Origin: Bacteroidota bacterium
Lineage (GTDB): Bacteria; Bacteroidota; Bacteroidia; Cytophagales; Cyclobacteriaceae
DNA length: 64,000 nucleotides
Direction: 5' to 3'
Assembly (NCBI GenBank): GCA_018266055.1
Contig: JAFDYT010000009.1
Coordinates: 1 to 64,000 of the forward strand
Shown here: positions 46,139 through 54,664 of the stretch, one piece after another
Layout: the number at the start of each line of letters is the position of its first letter
How positions within the stretch are numbered: position 1 is the first letter of the stretch
Program-made: the position numbers and the translations under genes
Notes under the pieces: model-generated
What the model was told of the DNA's origin: nothing
What the model saw: the letters and a program-made list of their open reading frames with translations, nothing else
Database searches by the model: none

Positions 46139-46224
46139 TCTTATTCTTTAAATTTGAGGTGCAAAGGTAACGCTTTGAAAGTTTTTTAAAACCAGCAATC
46201 TGTGATTGGATCATACATTGAGTT

Positions 46225-46575
46225 ATGAGTAAAAAAGCCACCGCCGGAAAGGAGCACAACTTTTTTGAAGACGTTCATGATGTTGCCCGGCTCATCCCCA
46301 AGGGTCGGGTGACCAGCTATGGCGCTATAGCCCGCTACCTGGGCACGGCCATGAGCGCCCGTATGGTAGGCTGGGCCATGAACGCATCTCACATGAGTAA
46401 GGACATTCCGGCCCACCGGGTGGTAAACAGCCAGGGCTTACTGACAGGAAAGCATCACTTCACACCCCCATCTTCCATGCAACGCCGGCTCGAAAAGGAA
46501 AAAGTGAAAGTGGTAAAAGACAAGGTCGTCGACTTTCAGAAAATCTTCTGGGACCCTTCGAAGGAATTACTTTAG
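46225..46575 (+). CDS. Alkyltransferase-like protein (ATL), MGMT family without active cysteine
   Basis: 116 residues with the O6-alkylguanine-DNA methyltransferase DNA-binding domain (IPKGRVTSYGAIARYLG, AMNASHM). The active motif PCHRV is PAHRV, so the methyl-accepting cysteine is replaced by alanine. ATL proteins bind alkylated bases without repair and hand them to nucleotide excision repair. Full length for an ATL. Confidence 0.9.
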   Translation: MSKKATAGKEHNFFEDVHDVARLIPKGRVTSYGAIARYLGTAMSARMVGWAMNASHMSKDIPAHRVVNSQGLLTGKHHFTPPSSMQRRLEKEKVKVVKDKVVDFQKIFWDPSKELL

Positions 46576-46691
46576 GGAATTACTTTTCCCAAACGGGGAC
46601 ATCAAAATCATCTTGAGCTTCGAAAATTGACTAAAATCAGCTATTGAGCTGCTGGCATGGCTTTCGTATAAGTCGTTTTGTCGAAAACAAA

Positions 46692-47012
46692 ATGCCTATG
46701 AAACTAACACTTGCCATCGCCATGTCGCTAAGCTTGTTTACCACTTCAGTAGGAGTGTTTGCAAGTAATTCGGACCCAGATCCGGTTCACGTAACGGTAA
46801 CAAAGCAAAAAAATCTTTTTGTTTTCAACATTAATAAGAGCTGGCGCGGGGCCAAGGTAGAGGTGATCAGCGCAAGCGGCAATCAAGTCAGTCAGGAAAA
46901 ATTATTTCGGCGTAAAATGGTGATCAACTTCCGCAAGGTAAAAGCAGGAAGCTACACCATTCGCGTTTCGAAAGGCACTAAATCCAAAGAGTTTCAATTT
47001 GTAAAAGAATAA
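46692..47012 (+). CDS. Small secreted beta-sandwich protein A
   Basis: 106 residues; signal peptide through SVGVFA. The mature part (about 80 residues) resembles the beta-sandwich of type IX secretion C-terminal domains: AKVEVISASGNQVSQEKLF, then KVKAGSYTIRVSKGTKSKEF. Here that domain makes up almost the whole protein. A start two codons later (MKLTL) is equally likely. Paralogous to the next gene. Confidence 0.75.
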   Translation: MPMKLTLAIAMSLSLFTTSVGVFASNSDPDPVHVTVTKQKNLFVFNINKSWRGAKVEVISASGNQVSQEKLFRRKMVINFRKVKAGSYTIRVSKGTKSKEFQFVKE

Positions 47013-47028
47013 AAAAATTTAAGGGGTC

Positions 47029-47361
47029 ATGTTGGGGAGAGGAATTGCAATAGGGTTGATATCGGTGCTGGGGGTTGTAAGCAGTGTGTCGGGGGGGCCA
47101 AAACCACATCAAAAAGAAGTAACAGAGAAAAAAGAGGTAACTATTTTATGGGTGAAGGATCAGGTGATGTATTTCAAAGTAAGCAAGGCGTATGTAGGTG
47201 GCTGGGTAGAGATTTACGATGAACACAAACGCTGTCTTGAATCTGACTCACTTCCGCACACACACACCATGATTTTTTTTGATGAGATGCCTCCCGGGAG
47301 TTATACAGTGAAAGTAAAAAAGGGCGAAAAGAAAATAGAATTCAAATACGAAAGCATTTAA
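47029..47361 (+). CDS. Small secreted beta-sandwich protein B
   Basis: 110 residues; an N-terminal hydrophobic signal (about 1-22). The pattern YFKVSKAYVGGWVEIYD, MPPGSYTVKVKKGEKKIEFKYE lines up with protein A, so the two genes, 16 nt apart, probably arose by tandem duplication and diverged. Function unknown. Confidence 0.7.
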   Translation: MLGRGIAIGLISVLGVVSSVSGGPKPHQKEVTEKKEVTILWVKDQVMYFKVSKAYVGGWVEIYDEHKRCLESDSLPHTHTMIFFDEMPPGSYTVKVKKGEKKIEFKYESI

Positions 47362-47389
47362 GAATTGGTTGGTTGGTTTTGATTGGACT

Positions 47390-47407
47390 GGGCCGCGCAA
47401 GCGGCCC
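47390..47407 (+). terminator. Terminator after the small secreted pair
   Basis: GGGCCGC, loop GCAA, GCGGCCC, then TTTCTCATTT. Seven G-C pairs and a stable tetraloop, between convergent genes; the T-run favours the plus strand. Confidence 0.7.
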
Positions 47408-47411
47408 TTTC

Positions 47412-48857
47412 TCATTTCTCCTTTTTAGAAATCATCCACAACCCCAGAAAAGTAATCAGGCCATTCACAATCAAAATCTCAATGCTGATTTTATAGCCTG
47501 AAAACCAGGTCGCCGAATTATAGCTTATCCAATACGAAAGCAAAGGAGAAATCAGGCAGATGATTGGAACAAGCTTTCCTCCCGCTTTTCGTTTGGTGAA
47601 AATTCCAAACGTAAACAAGCCAAGCAACGGTCCGTAGGTATAACCCGCCACGTTAAGCACGGCGTCGATCACCGTTTTTTCATTCACCTCTTTGAACACG
47701 AGAATGATAATCAGAAACAAAACTGAGAAGCTGAGGTGAACAATAAACTTCTGGCGTTGTTTCGTTTTTTCATCCTTATTCTTAAAATTTAAAAAGTCGA
47801 TGCAAAATGAAGTCGTCAATCCTGCAAGAGCCGAGTCGGCACTGGCATACGACGAAGCCGTTATCCCCAATAAAAACAATATTCCCACCAGAGGTCCCAA
47901 TTCATTGAAGGCCAATCGCGGAAACAATTCATCCGTGTACTGCGGAATCGAAATTCCCTTTTGCTCACAATAAAGAAACAGCAATGCGCCCAGCGTGAGA
48001 AAAAGAAGATTCACAATCACCAGCACGATGCTGAACCAGAACATGTTTTTCTGGCCGTCGTAAAGTGTTTTACAAGTAAGGTTCTTCTGCATGATCTCCT
48101 GATCAAGGCCGGTCATGGCAATAGTGATGAACATTCCTCCGAAAAACTGCTTGGGGAAAAACAGCGACGAATTCGGTTCGTCAAAAACAAAAATCCGGGA
48201 GTATCCTTTCGCTTGAATAGCGTTCACCATATCGCCAAAAGAAAATCCTAGCTTATCCGCAATCTGCCAAACCGTAATCACCACAGCGCCTACCAAAAAA
48301 ATAGTTTGAAAGGTGTCTGTCCAGATTATGGTCTTCACACCGCCTTTAAAAGTATAAATCCAAATCAGCGCGATGGTAACTGCAACGGTAAGAAAAAATG
48401 GAACTCCCCAGGCATCAAACAAGAAAAGCTGCAGCACGGTGGCCGCAAGAAAAAGCCGCAACGACGAACCTATCGACCGGCCCACCAAAAACACGAATGC
48501 TCCTGTGCGGTATGACCAGATGTCGAAGCGCTGCTCGAGGTAAGTATAAATCGAAATCACTTTTAACCGGTAATAAATCGGCATTAGCACTCCGATGATC
48601 ACCCAATATCCCACAAGATACCCGAGCACCACCTGAAAGTAAGCAAAGCCCACCTTACCTACTGCACCCGGCACCGACACAAAGGTGACTCCAGAAAGCG
48701 TTGACCCAATCATGCCAAACGCTACGAGATACCATGGCGATTGACGATTGGCCGTGAAGAAAGTATTGGAGTCGGCTCCTTTGGAAGTGAAGTACGAAAT
48801 GGTAATGAGTGCAGCGAAATAGATTAAGATGATAGAACTGACAAATAATGGCGTCAT
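47412..48857 (-). CDS. Sodium:solute symporter (SSS family)
   Basis: 481 residues with about 13 membrane helices. SSS features: GSTLSGVTFVSVPGAVGKVG in an early helix, RFDIWSYRTGAFVF, and GITASSYASADSALAGLTTSF with the Ser/Thr sodium-site residues. Substrate (sugar, amino acid, sialic acid or other) cannot be told; no catabolic genes are adjacent. Confidence 0.92.
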   Translation of the reverse strand: MTPLFVSSIILIYFAALITISYFTSKGADSNTFFTANRQSPWYLVAFGMIGSTLSGVTFVSVPGAVGKVGFAYFQVVLGYLVGYWVIIGVLMPIYYRLKVISIYTYLEQRFDIWSYRTGAFVFLVGRSIGSSLRLFLAATVLQLFLFDAWGVPFFLTVAVTIALIWIYTFKGGVKTIIWTDTFQTIFLVGAVVITVWQIADKLGFSFGDMVNAIQAKGYSRIFVFDEPNSSLFFPKQFFGGMFITIAMTGLDQEIMQKNLTCKTLYDGQKNMFWFSIVLVIVNLLFLTLGALLFLYCEQKGISIPQYTDELFPRLAFNELGPLVGILFLLGITASSYASADSALAGLTTSFCIDFLNFKNKDEKTKQRQKFIVHLSFSVLFLIIILVFKEVNEKTVIDAVLNVAGYTYGPLLGLFTFGIFTKRKAGGKLVPIICLISPLLSYWISYNSATWFSGYKISIEILIVNGLITFLGLWMISKKEK

Positions 48858-48894
48858 GAGGAATTTGTAAGCAATAAAACTTGTTATTTTTTTT

Positions 48895-48902
48895 TAATTT
48901 TG
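48895..48902 (+). promoter_or_regulatory. -7 box of clpS-recR
   Basis: TAATTTTG, a perfect TAnnTTTG, 22 nt before the clpS ATG. Confidence 0.5.
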
Positions 48903-48924
48903 AAAACTAATTGCCTGCAAAGAA

Positions 48925-49206
48925 ATGAACACCTCTGTGGAAGAACAAGAACTCGTTGACTTACTCGAAGCAATTCAGATCACCGAAGTGAAGGATCTTG
49001 TTGTGTTCAACGACGACTTCAATACCTTTGACCACGTGATTGAAACACTCATCCGCGTGTGCAAACACACGCACGAGCAGGCTGAGCAATGTACGCTGCT
49101 CATTCATCACAAAGGCAAATGCACCGTACGCACCGGCTCTTTCGAAGAGCTTAACCCCATGCGTCAGGCCATCTGCGAGGTAGGCATCGACGCCAAAATT
49201 CTCTGA
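48925..49206 (+). CDS. clpS: ClpS-like adaptor of the Clp protease
   Basis: 93 residues. [21 protein letters not shown] matches the N-degron binding face of ClpS (NDD motif), followed by [16 protein letters not shown] as in the family. ClpS delivers proteins with bulky N-terminal residues to ClpAP/ClpCP. Overlaps recR (TGATGG). Confidence 0.88.
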   Translation: MNTSVEEQELVDLLEAIQITEVKDLVVFNDDFNTFDHVIETLIRVCKHTHEQAEQCTLLIHHKGKCTVRTGSFEELNPMRQAICEVGIDAKIL

Positions 49207-49814
49207 TGGAGTATCCTTCCAAACTGATCGAAGATGCCGTCAACGAAGTTTCCAAACTCCCCGGCATCGGTAAAAAAACAGCGCTACGTTTAGTGCTTCA
49301 CCTGATCAAGGAGAATGAAAATAAAACCCTTGCGCTCACCGAGTCGCTTAATAAACTGCGCACTCAAATCAAATTTTGCAAAACCTGTCATAATATTTCT
49401 GATGACGATGAGTGCGCCATTTGCCGCAGCCATCGCCGCGACAAGACAATTATCTGCGTAGTAGAAGATAGCAACGACGTGATGGCCATCGAGAATACAT
49501 CACAATACTCCGGCATCTATCACGTGCTTGGCGGTGTGATTTCCCCCATGAACGGTGTCGGTCCGTCAGAATTAAAAATTGAATCGCTGGTGTCACGACT
49601 TTCGGATAAGCAGTGTGAAGTGAAAGAAGTTATCCTTGCACTGAGCCCTACCATGGAAGGCGATACCACTGCGTTTTATATCAACCGGAAACTCAAAGAC
49701 CTCCACGTAAAAGTTACCTCTATCGCCCGCGGCATCTCCGTGGGAAGTGAACTGGAGTATTCTGATGAAATCACACTCGGCCGCAGCATCACTGGCCGAA
49801 CTCTGTTTGATTAA
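49206..49814 (+). CDS. recR: Recombination mediator RecR
   Basis: 202 residues. Helix-hairpin-helix [16 protein letters not shown], a four-cysteine zinc finger (CKTCHN and CAIC), and a Toprim domain ([14 protein letters not shown]). Works with RecO/RecF loading RecA at gaps. Length and start are standard. Confidence 0.96.
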   Translation: MEYPSKLIEDAVNEVSKLPGIGKKTALRLVLHLIKENENKTLALTESLNKLRTQIKFCKTCHNISDDDECAICRSHRRDKTIICVVEDSNDVMAIENTSQYSGIYHVLGGVISPMNGVGPSELKIESLVSRLSDKQCEVKEVILALSPTMEGDTTAFYINRKLKDLHVKVTSIARGISVGSELEYSDEITLGRSITGRTLFD

Positions 49815-49837
49815 AAAAAACGACCGAATTATTTTCG

Positions 49838-49868
49838 TTTGTTGCCTTCACGATTTCAGGTAACTTTC
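49838..49868 (+). promoter_or_regulatory. Promoter of the quinoprotein dehydrogenase gene
   Basis: TTTG (49838-49841), 19-nt spacer, TAACTTTC (49861-49868); one mismatch from the Bacteroidota consensus with correct spacing. The start codon is 18 nt downstream of the -7 box. Confidence 0.55.
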
Positions 49869-49886
49869 TTCACAAACCTTTAGTCC

Positions 49887-52061
49887 ATGCAAAAGCTCGC
49901 GGGAATCGGCCTGTTTCTTCTTCTATCTTCCTGTCAGGAAAAGAATTCTTTCAACGACTACTCACAGTGGCAAACCTACGCCGGCACCAAAGACGGTAAT
50001 CGCTATTCATCGCTCGACCAAATCACCTTGAAGAATGTGTCGCAATTGAAAGAAGCGTGGACATTCAGCTCCAACGACAAAGACCCTGACAACCGATCAC
50101 AAAATCAATGCAACCCTATTATCATCAACGGAATTCTTTACGGCACATCACCGAGTTTAAAACTCCTCGCCCTCGATGCCGCGACTGGAACGCTACGATG
50201 GCTGTTCGATCCGGCCACGGTTGACACCACGGCGAAAAAAAATAAGTACGCTTTTTATAAGGTGAATCGTGGTGTTGTGTTTTGGCAAGGTGAAAAAGGA
50301 AAGGACCAGCGTTTGCTCTACAATGCCGGCTCCAAAGTTTATTGTATCAACCTGGCCGACGGGAAGCCTGTGGATAGTTTTGGTAAAGGTGGTTATCTCG
50401 ATCTGACAGAAAATCTGGAGCGTGAGCCCGACACCTACAATCCTTTCTTATCGGCTACGACGCCTGGTATAATTTATAAAGACGTTTTCATCATCGGCCA
50501 TCGCGTAGCAGAGTCGGCAGACGCTGCGCCGGGAACCATCCGCGCGTTCGATGTGCGCACGGGAAATCTGAAATGGAAGTTCCACACCATTCCTCATCCT
50601 GGTGAAAAAGGATATGAGACCTGGGAAGACAAAGAAGGCTGGAAAAAATTTGGCGGGGCCAACAGTTGGGCCGGCATGTCGCTCGACGAGAAACGCGGAG
50701 TCGTTTATGTGCCTACCGGATCCATTGGCGGAGATTTTTATGGGGGCATTCGCAAAGGGGAAAACCTCTTTGGCAATTCGCTTTTAGCGCTCGACGCTGC
50801 CACTGGCAAATACCTGTGGCATTATCAGGTGGTGCATCACGACCTTTGGGATCGTGATCTGGCGGCCAATCCAAATCTGGTAACACTTCAGATCAATGGA
50901 GAAAAAATTGACGCCGTCGCACAGATCACTAAACACGGATACATTTTTGTTTTCAACCGTGAAACCGGTGCGCCTCTTTTTCCCATTGAGGAAAAGAAAG
51001 TGCCGCCATCAGACCTGCCCGGTGAAGTGGCATGGCCTACACAACCTATACCTTCGCTTCCTGAACCCTTCGCGCGACAGAAGTTCGGGATCGAAGATGT
51101 CGCCAATCTCGACAAAGAAACACACGAGGAATTACTGACTCAGTACAATCAGATCAAATACAGCGCGATGTTCACGCCGCCCAGTAAAGATGGTGTATGG
51201 ATATTTCCTGGCTTTGATGGCGGAGGCGAGTGGGGTGGCGCCGCCGTAGACCCTGAGTCGGGCGTCATGTTTGTCAACAGTAGCGAGTTGCCGTGGTCAC
51301 TTACTATGGTGGATGTGCCCAAGGACGGTGATGATCATTCGATGAAAGGAATGGGGAAAGCGATATACAGTAAATATTGCGTGGCCTGCCACGGCATAAA
51401 CCGGAAGGGCAATGGATCTTCTTTTCCGTCGCTTATCAGATTAGAAAAAAAATATACCACCAGCCAGGCATGGAAAATTATTGAAAATGGAAAAAATATG
51501 ATGCCGGCGTTCAAGCAAATAAAAAGTGCAGATCAAAACGCGTTACTCGCGTTTCTCATGAACGTTCCTGATAAAGAGCCCGTGAGTGAAGCGCATTCAC
51601 AACCTTCATTAAAACCAAAGTCGATTGTAGATGAAGTTCCTTACACGATGACAGGCTACAATCGCTTTCTTGACAAAAACGGATATCCGGGCATCACTCC
51701 GCCTTGGGGAACCCTTAATGCAGTGGATCTGAATAGCGGAAAACTTTTATGGAAAGTGGCGCTCGGCGAGTATCCGGAATTAACGGCTAAAGGAATTCCG
51801 GCAACTGGTACAGAAAATTATGGAGGTCCGCTCGTCACGAAAGGCGGATTGATTTTCATTGCGGCAACGAAAGATGAAAAGATTCGTGCGTTTGATAAAG
51901 CAACCGGAAAAGTAGTTTGGGAGCACCGCTTACCTGCGGCGGGATATGCTACTCCTTCAACCTATTCAGTGAATGGCAAACAGTACGTGGTCATCGCCTG
52001 TGGCGGTGGAAAGATTGGAAGCAAATCGGGAGATTCGTATGTGGCTTTTGCGCTTCCATGA
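49887..52061 (+). CDS. PQQ-dependent dehydrogenase lipoprotein with cytochrome c domain
   Basis: 724 residues. Lipobox LLSSC with Cys16. Eight-bladed PQQ propeller repeats (LLALDAATGTLRW, RAFDVRTGNLKW, HHDLWDRDLAANP, GGALVTKG-type ending). A cytochrome c domain with haem motif CVACH (about residue 500) and axial Met in MMPAF is inserted before the last blades. Oxidises a sugar or alcohol in the periplasm, passing electrons through the haem. Family members in Bacteroidota are annotated as glucose dehydrogenase-like. No PQQ biosynthesis genes in the window. Confidence 0.9.
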   Translation: MQKLAGIGLFLLLSSCQEKNSFNDYSQWQTYAGTKDGNRYSSLDQITLKNVSQLKEAWTFSSNDKDPDNRSQNQCNPIIINGILYGTSPSLKLLALDAATGTLRWLFDPATVDTTAKKNKYAFYKVNRGVVFWQGEKGKDQRLLYNAGSKVYCINLADGKPVDSFGKGGYLDLTENLEREPDTYNPFLSATTPGIIYKDVFIIGHRVAESADAAPGTIRAFDVRTGNLKWKFHTIPHPGEKGYETWEDKEGWKKFGGANSWAGMSLDEKRGVVYVPTGSIGGDFYGGIRKGENLFGNSLLALDAATGKYLWHYQVVHHDLWDRDLAANPNLVTLQINGEKIDAVAQITKHGYIFVFNRETGAPLFPIEEKKVPPSDLPGEVAWPTQPIPSLPEPFARQKFGIEDVANLDKETHEELLTQYNQIKYSAMFTPPSKDGVWIFPGFDGGGEWGGAAVDPESGVMFVNSSELPWSLTMVDVPKDGDDHSMKGMGKAIYSKYCVACHGINRKGNGSSFPSLIRLEKKYTTSQAWKIIENGKNMMPAFKQIKSADQNALLAFLMNVPDKEPVSEAHSQPSLKPKSIVDEVPYTMTGYNRFLDKNGYPGITPPWGTLNAVDLNSGKLLWKVALGEYPELTAKGIPATGTENYGGPLVTKGGLIFIAATKDEKIRAFDKATGKVVWEHRLPAAGYATPSTYSVNGKQYVVIACGGGKIGSKSGDSYVAFALP

Positions 52062-52074
52062 AATAGTCGATGGA

Positions 52075-52755
52075 CTATCTTATCTCCAACTTAAAGCCAA
52101 CACCGTGGTAGTTAACAATCTCCACCGACGGGTCTTCTTTGAGATACTTTCTGAGTTTTGAAATAAATACATCCAGGCTACGACCCATAAAATAATCGTC
52201 ATCGCCCCACACTGATTTTAATATTTCTTCACGCTTCAGCACGCGGTCTTTGGTGGCGCACAAGAGCTTCATCACCTCGGCTTCTTTTTGTGTGAGTGTT
52301 TTCTCGCAGGTACTGTGAGTGAGTTTGAAATTTCTGGCGTCAAAAAGAAATTCACCTACGGCAAATGTTTCTGACTCTGGAGTACCCGCACCTGAGCGGC
52401 GCAAAAACACGTCGATCCGCGCAAAGAGCTCCTCCATGCTAAAGGGCTTCACGATATAATCGTCGCCGCCTACGCGAAAACCCTGAAGTTTATCTTCGAG
52501 CATGGCTTTGGCTGTCACAAATAAAATAGGCACTTGCTGATTTTTTCTCCGAACTTCCTGAGCCAGGGCAAACCCATCTTTCTTCGGCATCATCACATCA
52601 AAAATGCAGAGGTCGAACGCATCCTGATCGAAAACAGTTTGGCCGTCTTCGCCATCCTTGCATAGCGTCACTTCATACCCTTTGTGCGCCAGGTTGTCTT
52701 TGATAACAAAACCTAACGCAGGGTCATCTTCGACCAAAAGAATTTTTGCACTCAT
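52075..52755 (-). CDS. OmpR-family response regulator
   Basis: 226 residues: receiver domain with acidic pocket Asp10/Asp11, phospho-acceptor Asp53 (CIFDVMMP) and Lys near 104 (YIVKPF), then a winged-helix DNA-binding domain (GRSLDVFISKLRKYL). Overlaps the upstream kinase gene by 4 nt, so it is its cognate regulator. Targets unknown. Confidence 0.95.
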   Translation of the reverse strand: MSAKILLVEDDPALGFVIKDNLAHKGYEVTLCKDGEDGQTVFDQDAFDLCIFDVMMPKKDGFALAQEVRRKNQQVPILFVTAKAMLEDKLQGFRVGGDDYIVKPFSMEELFARIDVFLRRSGAGTPESETFAVGEFLFDARNFKLTHSTCEKTLTQKEAEVMKLLCATKDRVLKREEILKSVWGDDDYFMGRSLDVFISKLRKYLKEDPSVEIVNYHGVGFKLEIR

Positions 52756-54020
52756 GCCGTTGGCAACATTATTTTAAAAATACTTCCTTCACCTGGTTTA
52801 CTCATGACTGTGATTTTCCCGCGGTGTGACTCCACGATCAGTTTCACGTAGTTGAGGCCAAGACCAAATCCTTTCACATCGTGAAGATTGCCTGTGGGCA
52901 CGCGATAAAACTGATGAAATATCTTTCGCTGATTTTCAGGACTTATCCCAATACCATTGTCTCGAATCTCCACAAAAATTTGTTTCCCCTGATTTCCGGT
53001 TACGATATTCAATACGGGAACATTTTTATTGTATTTGATTGCATTGTCGATCAAATTGAAAAGCACATTCGTGAAATGTAGTTTGTCTGCATTAATCCAC
53101 TGAGACGAGGCGTCAAGCTGCCAGTTGATCGTTCCATTTTTTTCCTGAATCGCCAGGGCGCTGTTTTGCACTGCTTCATGAATCAGGCTGTGTACGTTGA
53201 GTCTCTCTTTTTTCAGGCCGACATCGCTCTTTTCAAGTCTTGCCATTTGCAGCACCCTCTCTACATGCTGTTTCAACCGGTGGCTTTCTGTCTGAATGAT
53301 GGTGGCATAATTAAGCAAACGCTCGGGGCTCTGCATAATCTCCGGGCTTCTGAGTACTTCCGAAGAAATTGCAATAGTGGACAAAGGTGTCTTGAACTCA
53401 TGCGTCATGTTGTTGATGAAATCCTTTTGTATTTCCGACAACCTTTTCTGCCGAAGGATAATGAACAAGGTGTACACGAAAAAGAAGATCACCACCACCA
53501 GCACAACAGAAGAAAAACCCCAGATACCCATCTGGCTGATCAGGTTGGCCTGGATGCTTGAAAACTGCACACCAAAATAATATCCGTCTTTTTGCCACGA
53601 AGGCATTTCTGCCAAACTGGTTTTTATATTTTTTGCGTCTACCCAGTTGTTGCCCTTTTCGCCTTTCATGCACTTCTCTTCGCAGTCGTAAATTCCGAAT
53701 TCATAAGCGGCGGTGATTTTTCGTTTTTCAAATTCAGAAGAAATCAAAAAACCAAGCACACTTGAGTTAACCGGTCCGTTGACGAGCACCACAAAATAAT
53801 TGGTGGAGAGTTGTTCTACCGGTGAATTAGTCGGCGAAGGCGTATGGTTCATTTCATAAATCCGGTCGGCCACCGCCTGTAGGGAGGATTGAACGTCGCG
53901 GTTAAACTGATTTTCGCGCAAGTCAAATGCTTTGCGCACCCAGTAAATCTGCGTGATGGTAATCCCGGCAATACTCACCGCCGCCAGGATAATAATACTA
54001 CGAAGGGTATTTCGGCTCAC
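52752..54020 (-). CDS. Membrane sensor histidine kinase
   Basis: 422 residues from GTG. Two membrane helices (about 8-26 and 165-189) enclose a roughly 135-residue periplasmic sensor that contains the paired cysteines of DCEEKCMKG, possibly a redox- or metal-sensitive disulfide. HisKA with His207 (NNMTHEFKTPL), then HATPase_c (NLIDNAIKYN, DNGIGI, GFGLGLNYVK). Partner of the next gene. Confidence 0.93.
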   Translation of the reverse strand: MSRNTLRSIIILAAVSIAGITITQIYWVRKAFDLRENQFNRDVQSSLQAVADRIYEMNHTPSPTNSPVEQLSTNYFVVLVNGPVNSSVLGFLISSEFEKRKITAAYEFGIYDCEEKCMKGEKGNNWVDAKNIKTSLAEMPSWQKDGYYFGVQFSSIQANLISQMGIWGFSSVVLVVVIFFFVYTLFIILRQKRLSEIQKDFINNMTHEFKTPLSTIAISSEVLRSPEIMQSPERLLNYATIIQTESHRLKQHVERVLQMARLEKSDVGLKKERLNVHSLIHEAVQNSALAIQEKNGTINWQLDASSQWINADKLHFTNVLFNLIDNAIKYNKNVPVLNIVTGNQGKQIFVEIRDNGIGISPENQRKIFHQFYRVPTGNLHDVKGFGLGLNYVKLIVESHRGKITVMSKPGEGSIFKIMLPTA

Positions 54021-54024
54021 CTTA

Positions 54025-54032
54025 CAAAGGTA
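54025..54032 (-). promoter_or_regulatory. -7 box of the two-component operon
   Basis: The minus strand reads TACCTTTG, identical to the rRNA promoter -7 box, only 4 nt before the GTG start. Transcription should begin at or next to the start codon. Confidence 0.5.
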
Positions 54033-54134
54033 ACGGGTATTTACATCCGCCTGCCGAAAAGGCAGCCCTGTTTAACAAAGGATTAACATTTATTAGGCCT
54101 TTATTAACAGCGAAAGTGGATTTCGAGCACGAAG

Positions 54135-54166
54135 TTTGTACAGTTCGAACGAACGTTTTAAGTTTA
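54135..54166 (+). promoter_or_regulatory. Promoter and palindrome upstream of the DUF1573 gene
   Basis: TTTG (54135-54138), 20-nt spacer, TAAGTTTA (54159-54166). The spacer contains the perfect palindrome GTTCGAAC (54143-54150), a possible operator. Confidence 0.4.
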
Positions 54167-54185
54167 ACCCTAAATTCAAAAAGAA

Positions 54186-54593
54186 ATGAAAAAATTAATG
54201 TTTATCGTAGCGCTGGCCCTGATCGCCAATATTGGTTTTGGCCAAACTACAACCGCTGCCAAGTCAGACCTGGGTGTATTTGCATGGACTACAACGGCTC
54301 ATGATTTTGGAAAAGTGCCACAAGGAACGCCTGTAACACATGAGTTCAAATTTACGAACACAGGCAAGGCTCCACTGGTAATTACCAACGTACAGGCATC
54401 GTGCGGATGCACTACGCCAAGCTGGACCCGCGAGCCAATTCAACCCGGTGGAAGCGGCCACGTAAAGGCTACTTACAATGCGTCAAACGCCGGAGCATTT
54501 GACAAGACTGTCACTGTTACGGCCAATATCGAAGGAGGAATTGTGGTGCTTCACATAAAAGGCGAAGTTGAATCAACAATAAAGCCCAACTAA
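54186..54593 (+). CDS. DUF1573 secreted protein
   Basis: 135 residues: signal peptide 1-19 (ends GFGQ), then one immunoglobulin-like DUF1573 domain with the characteristic VQASCGCTTPSW motif and FKFTNTGKAPLVI. Often single small periplasmic or surface proteins in Bacteroidota; function unknown. Confidence 0.9.
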   Translation: MKKLMFIVALALIANIGFGQTTTAAKSDLGVFAWTTTAHDFGKVPQGTPVTHEFKFTNTGKAPLVITNVQASCGCTTPSWTREPIQPGGSGHVKATYNASNAGAFDKTVTVTANIEGGIVVLHIKGEVESTIKPN

Positions 54594-54614
54594 GCGAGCT
54601 ACAAACTTTAAAAT

Positions 54615-54647
54615 AAAAAAGGTCAGGTGTTGCGCCTGACCTTTTTT
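54615..54647. terminator. Bidirectional terminator
   Basis: GGTCAGG(TG)TTG(CG)CCTGACC, 9 pairs with a 3-nt loop (one G-T pair), flanked by A6 on the left and T6 on the right. It separates convergent DUF1573 and DUF1080 genes and can serve both. Confidence 0.85.
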
Positions 54648-54664
54648 GTTGCTCTTCTTTTTTC

